NCBI GenBank assembly: GCA_000332255.1
Contig: KB235926.1
Span: forward strand, 4,500,762-4,564,761
Direction: 5' to 3'
Source of the DNA: a cyanobacterium PCC 7702
Lineage (GTDB): Bacteria; Cyanobacteriota; Cyanobacteriia; Cyanobacteriales; Nostocaceae
Length of the DNA: 64,000 nucleotides
The notes beneath the pieces are model-generated. The model was not told where the DNA came from. It ran no database searches and saw only the letters and a program-made list of their open reading frames with translations. Numbering within the stretch: the first letter of the stretch is position 1; each line of letters starts with the position of its first letter. The position numbers were made by a program, and so were the translations under genes. Of the stretch, positions 10,101 through 19,555 are shown in pieces.

Positions 10101-11447
10101 ATGCTTGCTCAAAAACAAAAATTTTCTGTTTGGGAACTAATTAAAATCTTGGAGGAAAATCGCAACAGCATTATTATTAACCTAAAGAAATTACAACAAA
10201 ATTATCAGCGTCAAAGCACCAAACGCCTTTGGGGATACAGAGATGAAAACCATAATATTATTGTTCCGTGGCTGAGGACGGAGAATATAGATAACAGCGA
10301 GTATGCTGCTATCGAATCTTTAAGATTTAACCACAACAGTGCTACTGTGAATATACTCCTCAGCCGTAAAATTAGACTCGTCAGAACCGAGGATAAAACT
10401 CCTGTTTTGGAAGTGGCAGGTTTTTTAGTGAATAATCTCAGTCAGTTTAACAATTACACGCTTATTAGTGAAGGTAAAATTAACGTTAAGTCTTTAGCAG
10501 TAAAAATTAGCAGTGAAAAAGTCTTTCATTTGCTACAATGGCAAGGATTTATAGAAGCTGAAAAATTCGATTTTCGAAGGGAATACATTATTCGGTTAGA
10601 TAATTTACCCCTGGTAAATGCTAACGCTTACTACCCCACTTTAGACGGAGTTTTTGAGAAATTAGCAGCCATCAAAGTACTTTCTAGTATTATTTCTGCG
10701 TTCTTAAAAGATTCTTACCCTGGTTTGGTACCAGAACAACTGCAAGAACTGAAAAAACATTATCTATCCCCCAAGTTTTACGTTAACTTTCCCACTACCA
10801 AAGCGTATGATTCTGTAGGTGTGGTAGAACCACGAACCAGCTATAAAATCAATATTGGCAACAAGGAAATTCTCCACCTGGGAAAATTTTATTCTGCCAA
10901 CAAATTTCTCAATAAGATGTATCTAATTTACGAGCGAAAAACAGGAAAAATTTTGCCAAATCCTACCTTAAAATTAGCTGGTGATGAGAAGATTGCTTGG
11001 AGGCAAAGATTATTATCATCCTCCCGGAAAATCACAAAAGTAGATGCATTTATGAAGCGGATCTTCAACGATTTTCTGGGACTGGAAAATAATGGTGCTG
11101 TCAGCGAGATTTTCACTTGGGTAGGAGGCGATCGCTTAGCGCAGAGATGGCAACAACAACGTCACCTCCAAGGTACGAGCAACAAGGAAGAATTAATAGC
11201 AACAATACTGGTAGCAAACGCCAAGCTCAAGGAATTTGCTGAGAAAATTTACCGTGAGCGAGTTTATCCCTTAGTATTCTACATCGGTTGTACCGGGTTT
11301 TTACCGGAACAAATGAATGCAAAAGCCATAACTGCTGAAGAACTAGCAGCTACATATCCCGATTTGCAACTTTCCAAACACGAGCACAAAGGCAGGTTTT
11401 TTGTCGTTGGCGACAGTATTATCAGCATATACAGCAAAAACAGATGA
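10101..11447 (+). CDS. Protein of unknown function, 448 aa
   Basis: A long open frame with normal coding character, from an ATG reading MLAQKQKFSVWELI. It is basic, has no signal peptide and no membrane segment. The N-terminal third includes KKLQQNYQRQSTKRLWGYRD, and the C-terminal part has FYIGCTGFLPEQM and HKGRFFVVGDSIISI. I recognise no domain. The next gene, 60 bases downstream in the same direction, encodes an exported HEAT-repeat protein. Confidence 0.7.
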   Translation: MLAQKQKFSVWELIKILEENRNSIIINLKKLQQNYQRQSTKRLWGYRDENHNIIVPWLRTENIDNSEYAAIESLRFNHNSATVNILLSRKIRLVRTEDKTPVLEVAGFLVNNLSQFNNYTLISEGKINVKSLAVKISSEKVFHLLQWQGFIEAEKFDFRREYIIRLDNLPLVNANAYYPTLDGVFEKLAAIKVLSSIISAFLKDSYPGLVPEQLQELKKHYLSPKFYVNFPTTKAYDSVGVVEPRTSYKINIGNKEILHLGKFYSANKFLNKMYLIYERKTGKILPNPTLKLAGDEKIAWRQRLLSSSRKITKVDAFMKRIFNDFLGLENNGAVSEIFTWVGGDRLAQRWQQQRHLQGTSNKEELIATILVANAKLKEFAEKIYRERVYPLVFYIGCTGFLPEQMNAKAITAEELAATYPDLQLSKHEHKGRFFVVGDSIISIYSKNR

Positions 11448-11506
11448 ACGTTCGTAATTAAGACACTCAAGCGTGTATTTATTTTCGAGATGAATTTATC
11501 TGCTGA

Positions 11507-12379
11507 ATGTATATGAATAAAATTACGAACGGGAAATCACCAGCTCGAGCTTCCTTAAGGACAATTGCTTCTCCAATAGCAGTTGGTTTGTTGACCCTTT
11601 CATCGCCATTCATCGCCACCAGTGCTACTTGGGCGCAGCAAACATCAGAAGTACCCCTGACAAATTCTCCCCAAGTACAACTATCTGTACCCTTGGGTAA
11701 AAATCAAAAGCCTTCTGTTGAGATTTCTCCCCATCATCAACTGTCTCCTCTTATACCAGCTTTAATAAAAGTGTTGCAAGGTGAACCTTCCCCAGCAGGT
11801 TTTGACGCTACTTTTGCTATACCCCTTTTGATAAAGGAATTGCAGGGTAACAATCCCGACGTCCGCGCTCAAGCTGCTTCTGCTGTACCTGGAATTCTCA
11901 AAGCTTTACAGAACAACCAATCTCAAGCTCCATCAACTGAAGCACCAAATATAGTTAAAACAGTTGCAGGTAACTGTGCGGTTAAAAATCCAACCTCTAT
12001 AGTATTGGAACTCATCCCAGCTTTACGAGACAAAGACGAACTAGTTCGCTTATTTTCTGCTTCTGCTATTAACTGTATTGGGCAACAAGCAACAGCTGCA
12101 ATTCCAGCTTTGACTAATAGTTTGAAAGATCCGAGCCAACAAGTGCGCTTGGTAGCTGCTTTTGCTTTAGTTTCCGTGGGCGTAGGTTTGGAGGAAATAG
12201 CCAAACAGATATCTCCAGAGGAAGCAAAACCATTACTATCCACTTTTACATCTACCTTGCAGGTACTTCCCAAACAGATACTCCAGCTTCCCCAGCAAGC
12301 TATAAACTCCTTGCCCAATCCCCTAGGACAAAGCGCCGTACCACAACCAACTTCGCTGCCACAGGGACAAAGTCGCTAA
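11507..12379 (+). CDS. Exported HEAT-repeat protein
   Basis: A 290-aa protein with a signal peptide (hydrophobic stretch about 22-40, ending SATWAQ) and a mature region of HEAT/PBS-lyase-like alpha repeats: AIPLLIKELQGNNPDVRAQA, ALRDKDELVRLFSASAI and AIPALTNSLKDPSQQVRLVA. These repeats usually serve as protein-binding scaffolds; here the location would be periplasmic. The tail is Gln/Pro-rich. A second ATG at 11513 is equally possible. Confidence 0.75.
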   Translation: MYMNKITNGKSPARASLRTIASPIAVGLLTLSSPFIATSATWAQQTSEVPLTNSPQVQLSVPLGKNQKPSVEISPHHQLSPLIPALIKVLQGEPSPAGFDATFAIPLLIKELQGNNPDVRAQAASAVPGILKALQNNQSQAPSTEAPNIVKTVAGNCAVKNPTSIVLELIPALRDKDELVRLFSASAINCIGQQATAAIPALTNSLKDPSQQVRLVAAFALVSVGVGLEEIAKQISPEEAKPLLSTFTSTLQVLPKQILQLPQQAINSLPNPLGQSAVPQPTSLPQGQSR

Positions 12380-12893
12380 TACCCGATCAAAAATCAATCA
12401 TAAAAAATAGAACGAGTGGTCGCCGTGGGAGCGATCGCTTTTGATTTGCAGACACCTGCTTTATCTGGAATTTAGTAGGGAAATTGCACCCAAATATTCC
12501 TTCAACGGTATTGTCTAATTAACTGAACGCAAGCTGCAACGAACCACTATTTTCCTGAAAAAACAGTCCCCTTTCCCTTATGCAGATACACTAGCCCTAG
12601 TAATCTCCCTCCAAGCGTGCATTTGTTCCACCATAACTTGTCTAGTTATAAAAGCAGATAAATGGTGTCTCTTTACATTTTCTTCTCTCTTAACCGAGTT
12701 ATCTGAGAGGAAAAGTGTTGTACAGGCAGATGCAATAGCTGATGATTCCTGGCGGGAAGCGATGGTAGTGGTACAAGTTAGACTTTGCAATTATAGGAGA
12801 AAATTATCTTACTGATTGTCACTCCTGCCAACTCCTATTAATTTGACAATACCCTTTGTTCCCATTCATTCTGCTATTGAGCAACACCCATTC
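12380..12893. other. Intergenic region before the Cmr locus
   Basis: About 510 bases with one short open frame on the minus strand (12578-12790, 70 codons) that lacks a recognisable family and whose reality I doubt. No direct repeats of the CRISPR kind are visible. HIP1 sites occur. Confidence 0.45.
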
Positions 12894-14345
12894 CTAAGAT
12901 CTGACATAGTGCGATCGCTCCTCCTCCACTTCTGCCTGCATTTGTTGCCGCAAGCTTAATGGAGAAATCACTTCTCCCTGGGGTCGCCAGTCCCGCAGCC
13001 GCATGGTGACATTAATATCTCCTACCCGCACCCACGCCTGATAGTAGGTATCATCGGGCGATTTCTGTTGCAAAATCTGCAATACCGTCTGTTGTTCCTC
13101 TCGATTGGCGATCTGTTGCTCAATTAAGGGAAACAATTGGACATAGGAAATTTTACGAAACGTGGAATGGCGTACCGTATCATCCACGTAATCTCTAGCG
13201 AACAGAACTGGGAACCGCAAAATCAACAACGCCTTAGGAAGATAAAAGTTAAAACCCCAGGCTTCCTCCAGTTGTTGTTCGATCCATTCGGGGGTGGGCA
13301 GCGTTCCTGTGTTTCGTTTTTGCTTCAGGATGGCAGGTACTTCGGGATCGCCCCAGGGCAAAACCCGTAAACGCTGGGAACGAATGCGATCCAGCCGGTA
13401 GTTGTGCCAGGCAACCCTCCCAGAGGGATCAATCCCGTAGGCGCTGAGGTATTTCGCTCGCCTAGCATAGTGCAAACACACTGGATAGACTGTGATGGGC
13501 GCCAGGCGCTGTTCTTTCGCTACCCACGTTTCGAACTGAATCACCCCTCCATCTGGGGTTTGCCAGAGGGATTCGATTTGTTGTTGTAAATCATCCACTT
13601 GTTCCTGGACTTGTGGCGACAAAACGTAGTCAAGGTGCAGAAAAATGCGGCGGCTGGGGGATTGACTCCGTCTGGTTGTACACAAGTGCAACTGGCCCAG
13701 TTGTTCCCATAGGGTATTGATCACCACATCCAAATTTGGCTGCACAAAGGCAATGGATTCCAGAATATGCAACAGTTGCCAGGTTTGGGCGGGCGATAAA
13801 CCCAATCCGTCGAGCGTTGGGACCGCTTCGGCCGGAAGCTGGGGCCATTGGGAGGCGGACAGACACAAATAGCCACGGTGAGGAACCTGCCTTAACCAAC
13901 CTTGGTGGGCCAGTAGTGTTAAGTCTTGACGGAGAGAACGGTGGGTGACGGCAAAGGGCGCTCGCTCAAGGTGGGCTTCGATGGCGGCAGGCGATAGGCC
14001 GGTTCGTTGAGCCGTTTCGGCGATCCACTCTGGGATTGATTGCGGGAAGGAGCAATAGGTCAATAGAGAACGCAGCGTTCGCTGACACAAACAATCCGTT
14101 CCTCGACAACCTTCAACTAAGGCTGTTGCCGATAGAGTTTCAGAACAACTGTGACTGATAGCAAATAAACGATCGCGCAACTCCCCATACCGAAAAGGCT
14201 GAGATAACTCCTTTACCCAATGAAACTCATTTCCATATAACCGATCGAGTATCAGCCATAGCCGCAGCGATCGAAGCAGCCGATTGGCAAACTGCCCCCG
14301 ACTGAGCCATTGCAAGATTGCTGGACTGGGTGGATAGTTAAACAT
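12894..14345 (-). CDS. WYL-domain regulator, CRISPR-associated (TIGR03985-like)
   Basis: A 483-aa protein. The N-terminal 190 residues contain helix-rich DNA-binding-like segments (TGLSPAAIEAHLE, then LRQDLTLLAHQGWLRQV, a winged-helix pattern). The middle to C-terminal half contains a WYL-type ligand module: YPVCLHYARRAKYLSAYG, then WHNYRLDRI. WYL proteins are known transcriptional regulators of CRISPR and phage-defence loci, and a cyanobacterial CRISPR-associated family of this kind is catalogued as TIGR03985. It is transcribed away from csx3, with only 69 bases between the two start codons, so it may control the shared promoter region. That control is inferred from position. Confidence 0.78.
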   Translation of the reverse strand: MFNYPPSPAILQWLSRGQFANRLLRSLRLWLILDRLYGNEFHWVKELSQPFRYGELRDRLFAISHSCSETLSATALVEGCRGTDCLCQRTLRSLLTYCSFPQSIPEWIAETAQRTGLSPAAIEAHLERAPFAVTHRSLRQDLTLLAHQGWLRQVPHRGYLCLSASQWPQLPAEAVPTLDGLGLSPAQTWQLLHILESIAFVQPNLDVVINTLWEQLGQLHLCTTRRSQSPSRRIFLHLDYVLSPQVQEQVDDLQQQIESLWQTPDGGVIQFETWVAKEQRLAPITVYPVCLHYARRAKYLSAYGIDPSGRVAWHNYRLDRIRSQRLRVLPWGDPEVPAILKQKRNTGTLPTPEWIEQQLEEAWGFNFYLPKALLILRFPVLFARDYVDDTVRHSTFRKISYVQLFPLIEQQIANREEQQTVLQILQQKSPDDTYYQAWVRVGDINVTMRLRDWRPQGEVISPLSLRQQMQAEVEEERSHYVRS

Positions 14346-14414
14346 AGCTTAATTTTGAAGTCCCCCTTTCAAGGCAAATGCAATAATAGTGTAGAAAATT
14401 TAACACCCAAAAAA

Positions 14415-15338
14415 ATGCAATCGCTGCCTCCCATTTGCCTCAGCCTCAGTCAGCCTCGTTCTTGGCAAACGTTGAGCTATCAATTGCTTGAGATTGAACT
14501 AACGTCCACAGATCGCTTGGTTTCGCCTGATGACTTAGGCAATCTGGAATTGCCCCCCGGCATCGATACCCGTGGTGGGGTAGTGCTCTCCGGACGCGCC
14601 CCCATCTGGCTTTATGCCTATCTCGTTCATGAACTGCACCCAACCGCCTGGGTCGCCTGCTATGACCCCCGCCTGGGAGCCGTCGTCGTCGCCACCCACT
14701 CTCGCCAAGCCCAGATTGGACAGGTGCTGCCGATCGATCTGAGGGGCAATTCCCGGCCCCGACTCTGCCCAGCGGTGATGGTCGTCGGCCCGCCAGACAG
14801 CGGCAAGTCGGTTCTTTCTCATGCCCTATTTACCACCCTCATCCCTAATCATCCTGATATCTACCTACAGCGTGCCCATTGGGACGGGGAAGGCAACTGG
14901 ATTCTGGAATTGGACAAAACCGCATCCGACGCTGAACGGGAAGCCTACAAACTGGCGAACAAGGGCGGACTGACCGATCGCTTCTTTCCCCATCATGCTC
15001 AGGCCATTCTTAGCCTGCGTCGCCAGAAGCAACTGGTGATTGTCGATGTGGGGGGCAAGGTGCAAGCGGAAAAGGTGCCCTTGCTAGAAGCTTGTACTCA
15101 TTACATTGTGATTAGCTCTAAACCTGAAGAAACCGCCCCCTGGCACGAGTTTTGTGGCGATCGCGGCAATCTCAAATGCCTAGCGGTGATTCACAGTTCT
15201 CTGGAGCCGTGCGAAGTCGTCCAGAAACGGGAACCCTGGTTAGAGATGACCTGCGGCCCCTGGAAGCAGGGAAATCCTTGCGCGGTTCCGTCGGTACTGT
15301 TGGAGCAAGTTAAGACGCTCTTGCCCCAGACAAGTTGA
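14415..15338 (+). CDS. csx3: Csx3 ring-nuclease domain fused to a P-loop domain
   Basis: A 307-aa fusion. Residues about 22-108 are a Csx3 domain (DTRGGVVLSGRAPIWLYAYL, then HPTAWVACYDPRLGAVVVATH); H75 and D84, nine residues apart, are candidate catalytic residues. Csx3 (Crn3) proteins are known to degrade the type III second messenger cA4. Residues about 115-300 form a P-loop NTPase/kinase-like domain with Walker A GPPDSGKS (125-132) and a strand LVIVDVGG. The ATG at 14415 is preferred because the longer frame begins inside the divergent regulator gene. It is first in the cmr operon and probably tunes or ends cyclic-oligoadenylate signalling. Confidence 0.85.
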   Translation: MQSLPPICLSLSQPRSWQTLSYQLLEIELTSTDRLVSPDDLGNLELPPGIDTRGGVVLSGRAPIWLYAYLVHELHPTAWVACYDPRLGAVVVATHSRQAQIGQVLPIDLRGNSRPRLCPAVMVVGPPDSGKSVLSHALFTTLIPNHPDIYLQRAHWDGEGNWILELDKTASDAEREAYKLANKGGLTDRFFPHHAQAILSLRRQKQLVIVDVGGKVQAEKVPLLEACTHYIVISSKPEETAPWHEFCGDRGNLKCLAVIHSSLEPCEVVQKREPWLEMTCGPWKQGNPCAVPSVLLEQVKTLLPQTS

Positions 15339-15404
15339 AGCTTGCCGAAAACTGAGATGTTCTTCTAAGCCACTTTCTACACAGTTCTTTCCACACAGTT
15401 GTTT

Positions 15405-16577
15405 ATGCCATCCATTACCTTTGATCTCGAAACAGTAACGCCTCTGTTCCTGGCTGGTGCCGATCAAACCACGGCTGAGTTACGTCCGCCTGCCTTCCGG
15501 GGTGCCTTGAGATACTGGTTCAGGGCGATCGCGGCTAGTGTTGCTAGCCAGAATATAGTTAGAACCTTGGAAGATAAGGTATTTGGCAATACAGATGGTG
15601 GTGGAGCAGTTACAATTCGAGTTCAAGCAAAGCAACCTATCAGTAATTACGTTCTGAAGAAAGATCAAGATTTTCCTGGACTGATTTATCTGTTCTTCTC
15701 AACTTATGGGGACAACAAACGAGATCCAAGAGGCTGCTTTCCTCCAGGTAGCCACTTCAAAGTGATTCTCCAGACACGCCTGAATCGAGAAGAAGATCAG
15801 CAGTGTTTAAAATTAGCCATTGGTGCAATGTGGCTGCTCATTCATTTAGGCGGTATTGGCTCCCGGAGTAATCGGGGGGGTGGGAACCTCAAGGTTCGGG
15901 ATCAATGCCAGCCGTTGAATTTAGGACTTGAGTTCAAGATTCAGTCTGCTGATACGCAGTCTTTATCACAGGAGCTATCTCAAGGTATTCGGTCAGTTAA
16001 GGAGCTATATCAAGAAATTATTGCACCGAATCAGACACATCGAGTAAGTGCTCCCACTCAATTTGAAATTCTCCATCCGCAGACATCAAGTGTATATCTC
16101 TGGCAGTCTAATGATCCTGAAAACAATAACTATTGGAATACTTTGCTGGATGATTTTGGTGTGCATTATAAAAGCTTTAGATCTCGATACCAAAATGCTC
16201 GCCAAGATGATTATCAAGAAATACAACGATGGCTGCAATCCAACGGAGGATCTATTACAACAGTGAAACGGGCAGCTTTTGGGCTTCCAATTCAATTTCG
16301 CTTCAGATCACTAAGTAATCAGTCTGCGTTTGTAGAGGCAACTGGGAAAATAAATCGAAGTACATCCCCAATGCACGTAAAACTCATTGAGCTTTCCAAT
16401 AATGAAAAGATAGTCGTAATCGTTCATTTCAAAAGTCGTTTAATCCCAAACGATGAAAAACTTCTGGTGAAGAGTAGGTCGGTTAGTAAACCTACTACAT
16501 GCACTGCGCCTAATCAAAACATTATTGATCAGGAATTTATTCCATGTTTACGCCCAACAACAGTCAATCTTCCATGA
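15405..16577 (+). CDS. cmr1: Type III-B RAMP protein Cmr1
   Basis: A 390-aa Cmr1, the head-end RAMP (Cas7-like) subunit of the Cmr complex, which helps bind target RNA at the crRNA 3' end. The N-terminus (ITFDLETVTPLFLAGADQTT, then LRPPAFRGALRYWFRA) is diagnostic, and GGIGSRSNRGGGNLKV is the glycine-rich RAMP loop. I chose the ATG at 15405 over the TTG two codons earlier. It begins 67 bases after csx3, and its TGA overlaps the next ATG as ATGA. Confidence 0.92.
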   Translation: MPSITFDLETVTPLFLAGADQTTAELRPPAFRGALRYWFRAIAASVASQNIVRTLEDKVFGNTDGGGAVTIRVQAKQPISNYVLKKDQDFPGLIYLFFSTYGDNKRDPRGCFPPGSHFKVILQTRLNREEDQQCLKLAIGAMWLLIHLGGIGSRSNRGGGNLKVRDQCQPLNLGLEFKIQSADTQSLSQELSQGIRSVKELYQEIIAPNQTHRVSAPTQFEILHPQTSSVYLWQSNDPENNNYWNTLLDDFGVHYKSFRSRYQNARQDDYQEIQRWLQSNGGSITTVKRAAFGLPIQFRFRSLSNQSAFVEATGKINRSTSPMHVKLIELSNNEKIVVIVHFKSRLIPNDEKLLVKSRSVSKPTTCTAPNQNIIDQEFIPCLRPTTVNLP

Positions 16578-19555
16578 ATACCTACGATATTTGGCTTCTC
16601 AAAACAAAAGCACTGCTCCATGATCCACCCAATAAACCTTTAGATATTAGAGGTCATGAAAGGCAAGCACAACGCTGGGCCGAGCAGTTAGGGCTTACCC
16701 TTAACCAAGAGGCATTCAAAAAAGCAGATTGGATTGCTTCCGCTGCCGATCGCCTCAACTTCCCCAGTTACAGAACCATTGGTGGAGCCAGCTTCTCGAA
16801 TAGGCCCTATCTTACTCATCCTTTGGCAGGAGTGAGGTTGAATTTGGGAGCAGGTAGATTGCTGCCCACGCAAATAAATAAGACAGCTCTCGATACAGCG
16901 ATTGAAACTTCTCTGGCTGACATTCCCTCTGATCCCCAGAAGCGATTCCTGTGGCTGTGGCGCAACTGGCCAACCCAGATTCAGCAAACTGACGGGAATC
17001 AACTGGGGGTTTTATGGGACTTGTTGCCCGCTGATACCCGCATCCCCGATCACTCGATTTGGGCACACCAAGCTTTGACGAGTGCGATCGCGGCTACCCA
17101 ACCGGATGAACAATCCGATCCCGATCCTGCTTTCCTGCTGTTTACAATTGGCCCGGTGCAAGCGTTTATCAGTGCCGCCCGACGGACTCAAGATCTGTGG
17201 GCGGGGAGTTATCTGCTGTCTTATTTGAACTGGGCCGCGATCGAAGTTATTGCTGAGGCGATTGGGCCGGATGCTGTGATTTTCCCAAATCTTTATGGGC
17301 AACCGTTGTGCGATCGCTGGCTGAGCCAGAAAGGTATTATTGCTCCACCTCAACCAGAAGACTTAATTCTACCCAGCTTGCCTAACCGCTTTTTTGCGAT
17401 CGTACCCCGTGAACAAGGCGCAAACCTGGCTAAGCAGGCAGAGGAAAAACTGCGATCGCAGTGGCGCGACATTACCCAGGCGGTCAAATCAGACTTTGAG
17501 CGGTTTTTTGATCGCCCACCAGCCTGGTCGAGAACCTGGGAACGCCAAACTGAAAATCTCTTTGAAATTTACTGGCAGGTTTATCCCTGGCGACCTGAGG
17601 GAACGGAACCAATTCAAAATACAGACTTTGGGCGGTTTTTCAATCCCCATCGACCTTATTTGGGTAACCGTGCCGAAAGAACAGAGCAAATTCTTATCAC
17701 CTATCGTGATGATTCAGGAACTTACGCGCCTAACATTGGTGCAATCTACAGCGATCTCTACTTCATTACCGAAAAAGCCCTAGGCAGTCGTAAGGGGTTA
17801 CGCAACTTTGCCCAGGTTTCTGAAACGGGGGAGAAATCAACCCTAGGCGGAGATCGGGCAGCTTTGTACAATGGGATTGATTACCTGAATATCCCGGACA
17901 GCGATTTTGATAGCCTCAATTGCAGTGGACGTGGGCGAAGCCAGATCAAGGAGTTTTGGGAAAACTTGAGCAGGAGATTGCAACGTCAACGACGGTTTGA
18001 AATCGCCGAGAGTGGTGAGCGATTGGATGCGATCGAACTGACTAAGCGCTGTGCATGGCGTTCGTATTTCCAAGAACATCTAAGTATTCAAGCCTCCCAA
18101 ACTGCTAATAGTTCCGAAGATGACGAAAGGTACGAGCTACGTTTTCCATCTACCAGTAGCATTGCTACGGCTAGCTTTAAGGAATCTGTAATTAACTATG
18201 TAAACCAGGTTGATCATCGTGATCAGGATGATTTGTGCCAAAGTCTTAGTGCCTGGATAGAAACTGTATGGCCCATTAGTCAAGGTAACCGTTGTCATCA
18301 AGCCGTTATCCGTAAGCTAGCAATTGAAATTCACAACAATGATGATCTTCTGAGAAAATTTTTGAGATTAGAAGGGCGATTATTACTATCAGAAACCTAC
18401 GATCGCGACGATGAGTGGCCCAGTAATATTGATAGGAGCCAACGTCAAGAAGCTCGAAACAAGTTAAACGCATTTCTAGAGGTAGCGAAAAATTCGGGTA
18501 TTCCTAAACCCCGCAAATATTTTGCCGTTCTGATGATGGATGGCGATGAGATGGGGAAATGGCTTGCCGGAGACAACATGCCACGGTATGAACAGGTTTT
18601 ACATCCTGATACGCTTGCAACATTAAAAAACAGAGGTAAACAACAGAATCAGAATGAACCTGACTGGCAATCTATTCTACAGAGTAATCGACTCATGTCT
18701 CCTGCCATTCATGGGTTTATCAGCAGAGCTTTGGGAGATTTTTCGCTCAAATTGGTTCGCCATATCGTAGAAAACCGTTATCCCGGTAAATTGGTTTATG
18801 CGGGTGGAGATGATGTTCTGGCATTACTGCCACTGGATTGTGCATTAAAGGTTGCCAGAGAGTTACGAGCTGCTTTTTCTGGTGAGGTTGATACGGGAGA
18901 AATTGGTAGCAACCAGGCCGGTACACAATTTGAAGTCAAATTTGGTAATGTCAGAACGCGATCGGGATACATCTATTTACAACTGGATGAAAGCCAGCCA
19001 GCAAGGCTTTTCACCACCATGGGACATAGGGCAACAGCCAGTACCGGAATTGCGATCGCTCATTATATGAATCCCCTTGATTTAACTCTAAATGCAGTAC
19101 GAGCTGCGGAAAAAGCCGCCAAAAATCAGCAGGGGCGAAATGCCTTTAGCATCACCTTCCTCAAGCGATCGGGTGAAGAAATGCAGGCCGGTGCTAAATG
19201 GTTCTATGACAACAAAGATACGATTGCACTCTTGCAAATTTTTCAGGAACACTTCGCCCACGATCGGATCTCCAGCAAATTTCCCTACATACTGCGTGAA
19301 CAGGCAGAAACCCTATCTGCTCTCAGAAATAAGGACATTAACGAAGCTGAGATTAAACGACTCCTCCATCGTCAGCAAGGGAAGCAAAAACTGAGGGAAG
19401 AGCAGGAGAAAGAACTGGCAAAACACCTCGCTGCACTAGTGGCAGCGGCTGACGATGTACAGACTGGGACAAATGATGCAGGGAAACTCAAAACCTTTGC
19501 TGATTTACTGGTGTTTACTCGATTCTTGGCAACCGCAGAGGGGGAGGAAGGCTAA
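16574..19555 (+). CDS. cas10: Cas10/Cmr2, type III-B large subunit
   Basis: A 993-aa Cas10. The N-terminal HD motif is present (ALLHDPPNKP, H16-D17) with a later ADWIASAADRL; the first palm motif (FAVLMMDGDEMGKWL) and the cyclase motif GGDD (residues 744-747, in VYAGGDDVLALLP) are intact. It should therefore both cleave ssDNA and make cyclic oligoadenylates when the complex binds target RNA. An upstream ATG at 16544 exists, but the ATG at 16574 overlaps the cmr1 stop as ATGA and gives the usual Cmr2 N-terminus. The C-terminal 150 residues are helical and charged. Confidence 0.95.
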   Translation: MNTYDIWLLKTKALLHDPPNKPLDIRGHERQAQRWAEQLGLTLNQEAFKKADWIASAADRLNFPSYRTIGGASFSNRPYLTHPLAGVRLNLGAGRLLPTQINKTALDTAIETSLADIPSDPQKRFLWLWRNWPTQIQQTDGNQLGVLWDLLPADTRIPDHSIWAHQALTSAIAATQPDEQSDPDPAFLLFTIGPVQAFISAARRTQDLWAGSYLLSYLNWAAIEVIAEAIGPDAVIFPNLYGQPLCDRWLSQKGIIAPPQPEDLILPSLPNRFFAIVPREQGANLAKQAEEKLRSQWRDITQAVKSDFERFFDRPPAWSRTWERQTENLFEIYWQVYPWRPEGTEPIQNTDFGRFFNPHRPYLGNRAERTEQILITYRDDSGTYAPNIGAIYSDLYFITEKALGSRKGLRNFAQVSETGEKSTLGGDRAALYNGIDYLNIPDSDFDSLNCSGRGRSQIKEFWENLSRRLQRQRRFEIAESGERLDAIELTKRCAWRSYFQEHLSIQASQTANSSEDDERYELRFPSTSSIATASFKESVINYVNQVDHRDQDDLCQSLSAWIETVWPISQGNRCHQAVIRKLAIEIHNNDDLLRKFLRLEGRLLLSETYDRDDEWPSNIDRSQRQEARNKLNAFLEVAKNSGIPKPRKYFAVLMMDGDEMGKWLAGDNMPRYEQVLHPDTLATLKNRGKQQNQNEPDWQSILQSNRLMSPAIHGFISRALGDFSLKLVRHIVENRYPGKLVYAGGDDVLALLPLDCALKVARELRAAFSGEVDTGEIGSNQAGTQFEVKFGNVRTRSGYIYLQLDESQPARLFTTMGHRATASTGIAIAHYMNPLDLTLNAVRAAEKAAKNQQGRNAFSITFLKRSGEEMQAGAKWFYDNKDTIALLQIFQEHFAHDRISSKFPYILREQAETLSALRNKDINEAEIKRLLHRQQGKQKLREEQEKELAKHLAALVAAADDVQTGTNDAGKLKTFADLLVFTRFLATAEGEEG

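Noticed and set aside
12578..12790. 70-codon minus-strand ORF before the WYL gene
   Set aside because: No family likeness, no clear ribosome site and a composition no better than chance; left as part of the intergenic region.
16472..16502. Short inverted repeat AGTAGGT/ACCTACT inside cmr1, resembling the palindrome in the DAHP synthase gene
   Set aside because: Only 7-bp arms with a loop of about 10 bases, in a normal coding frame; similarity to the other palindrome is too short to claim a shared element.
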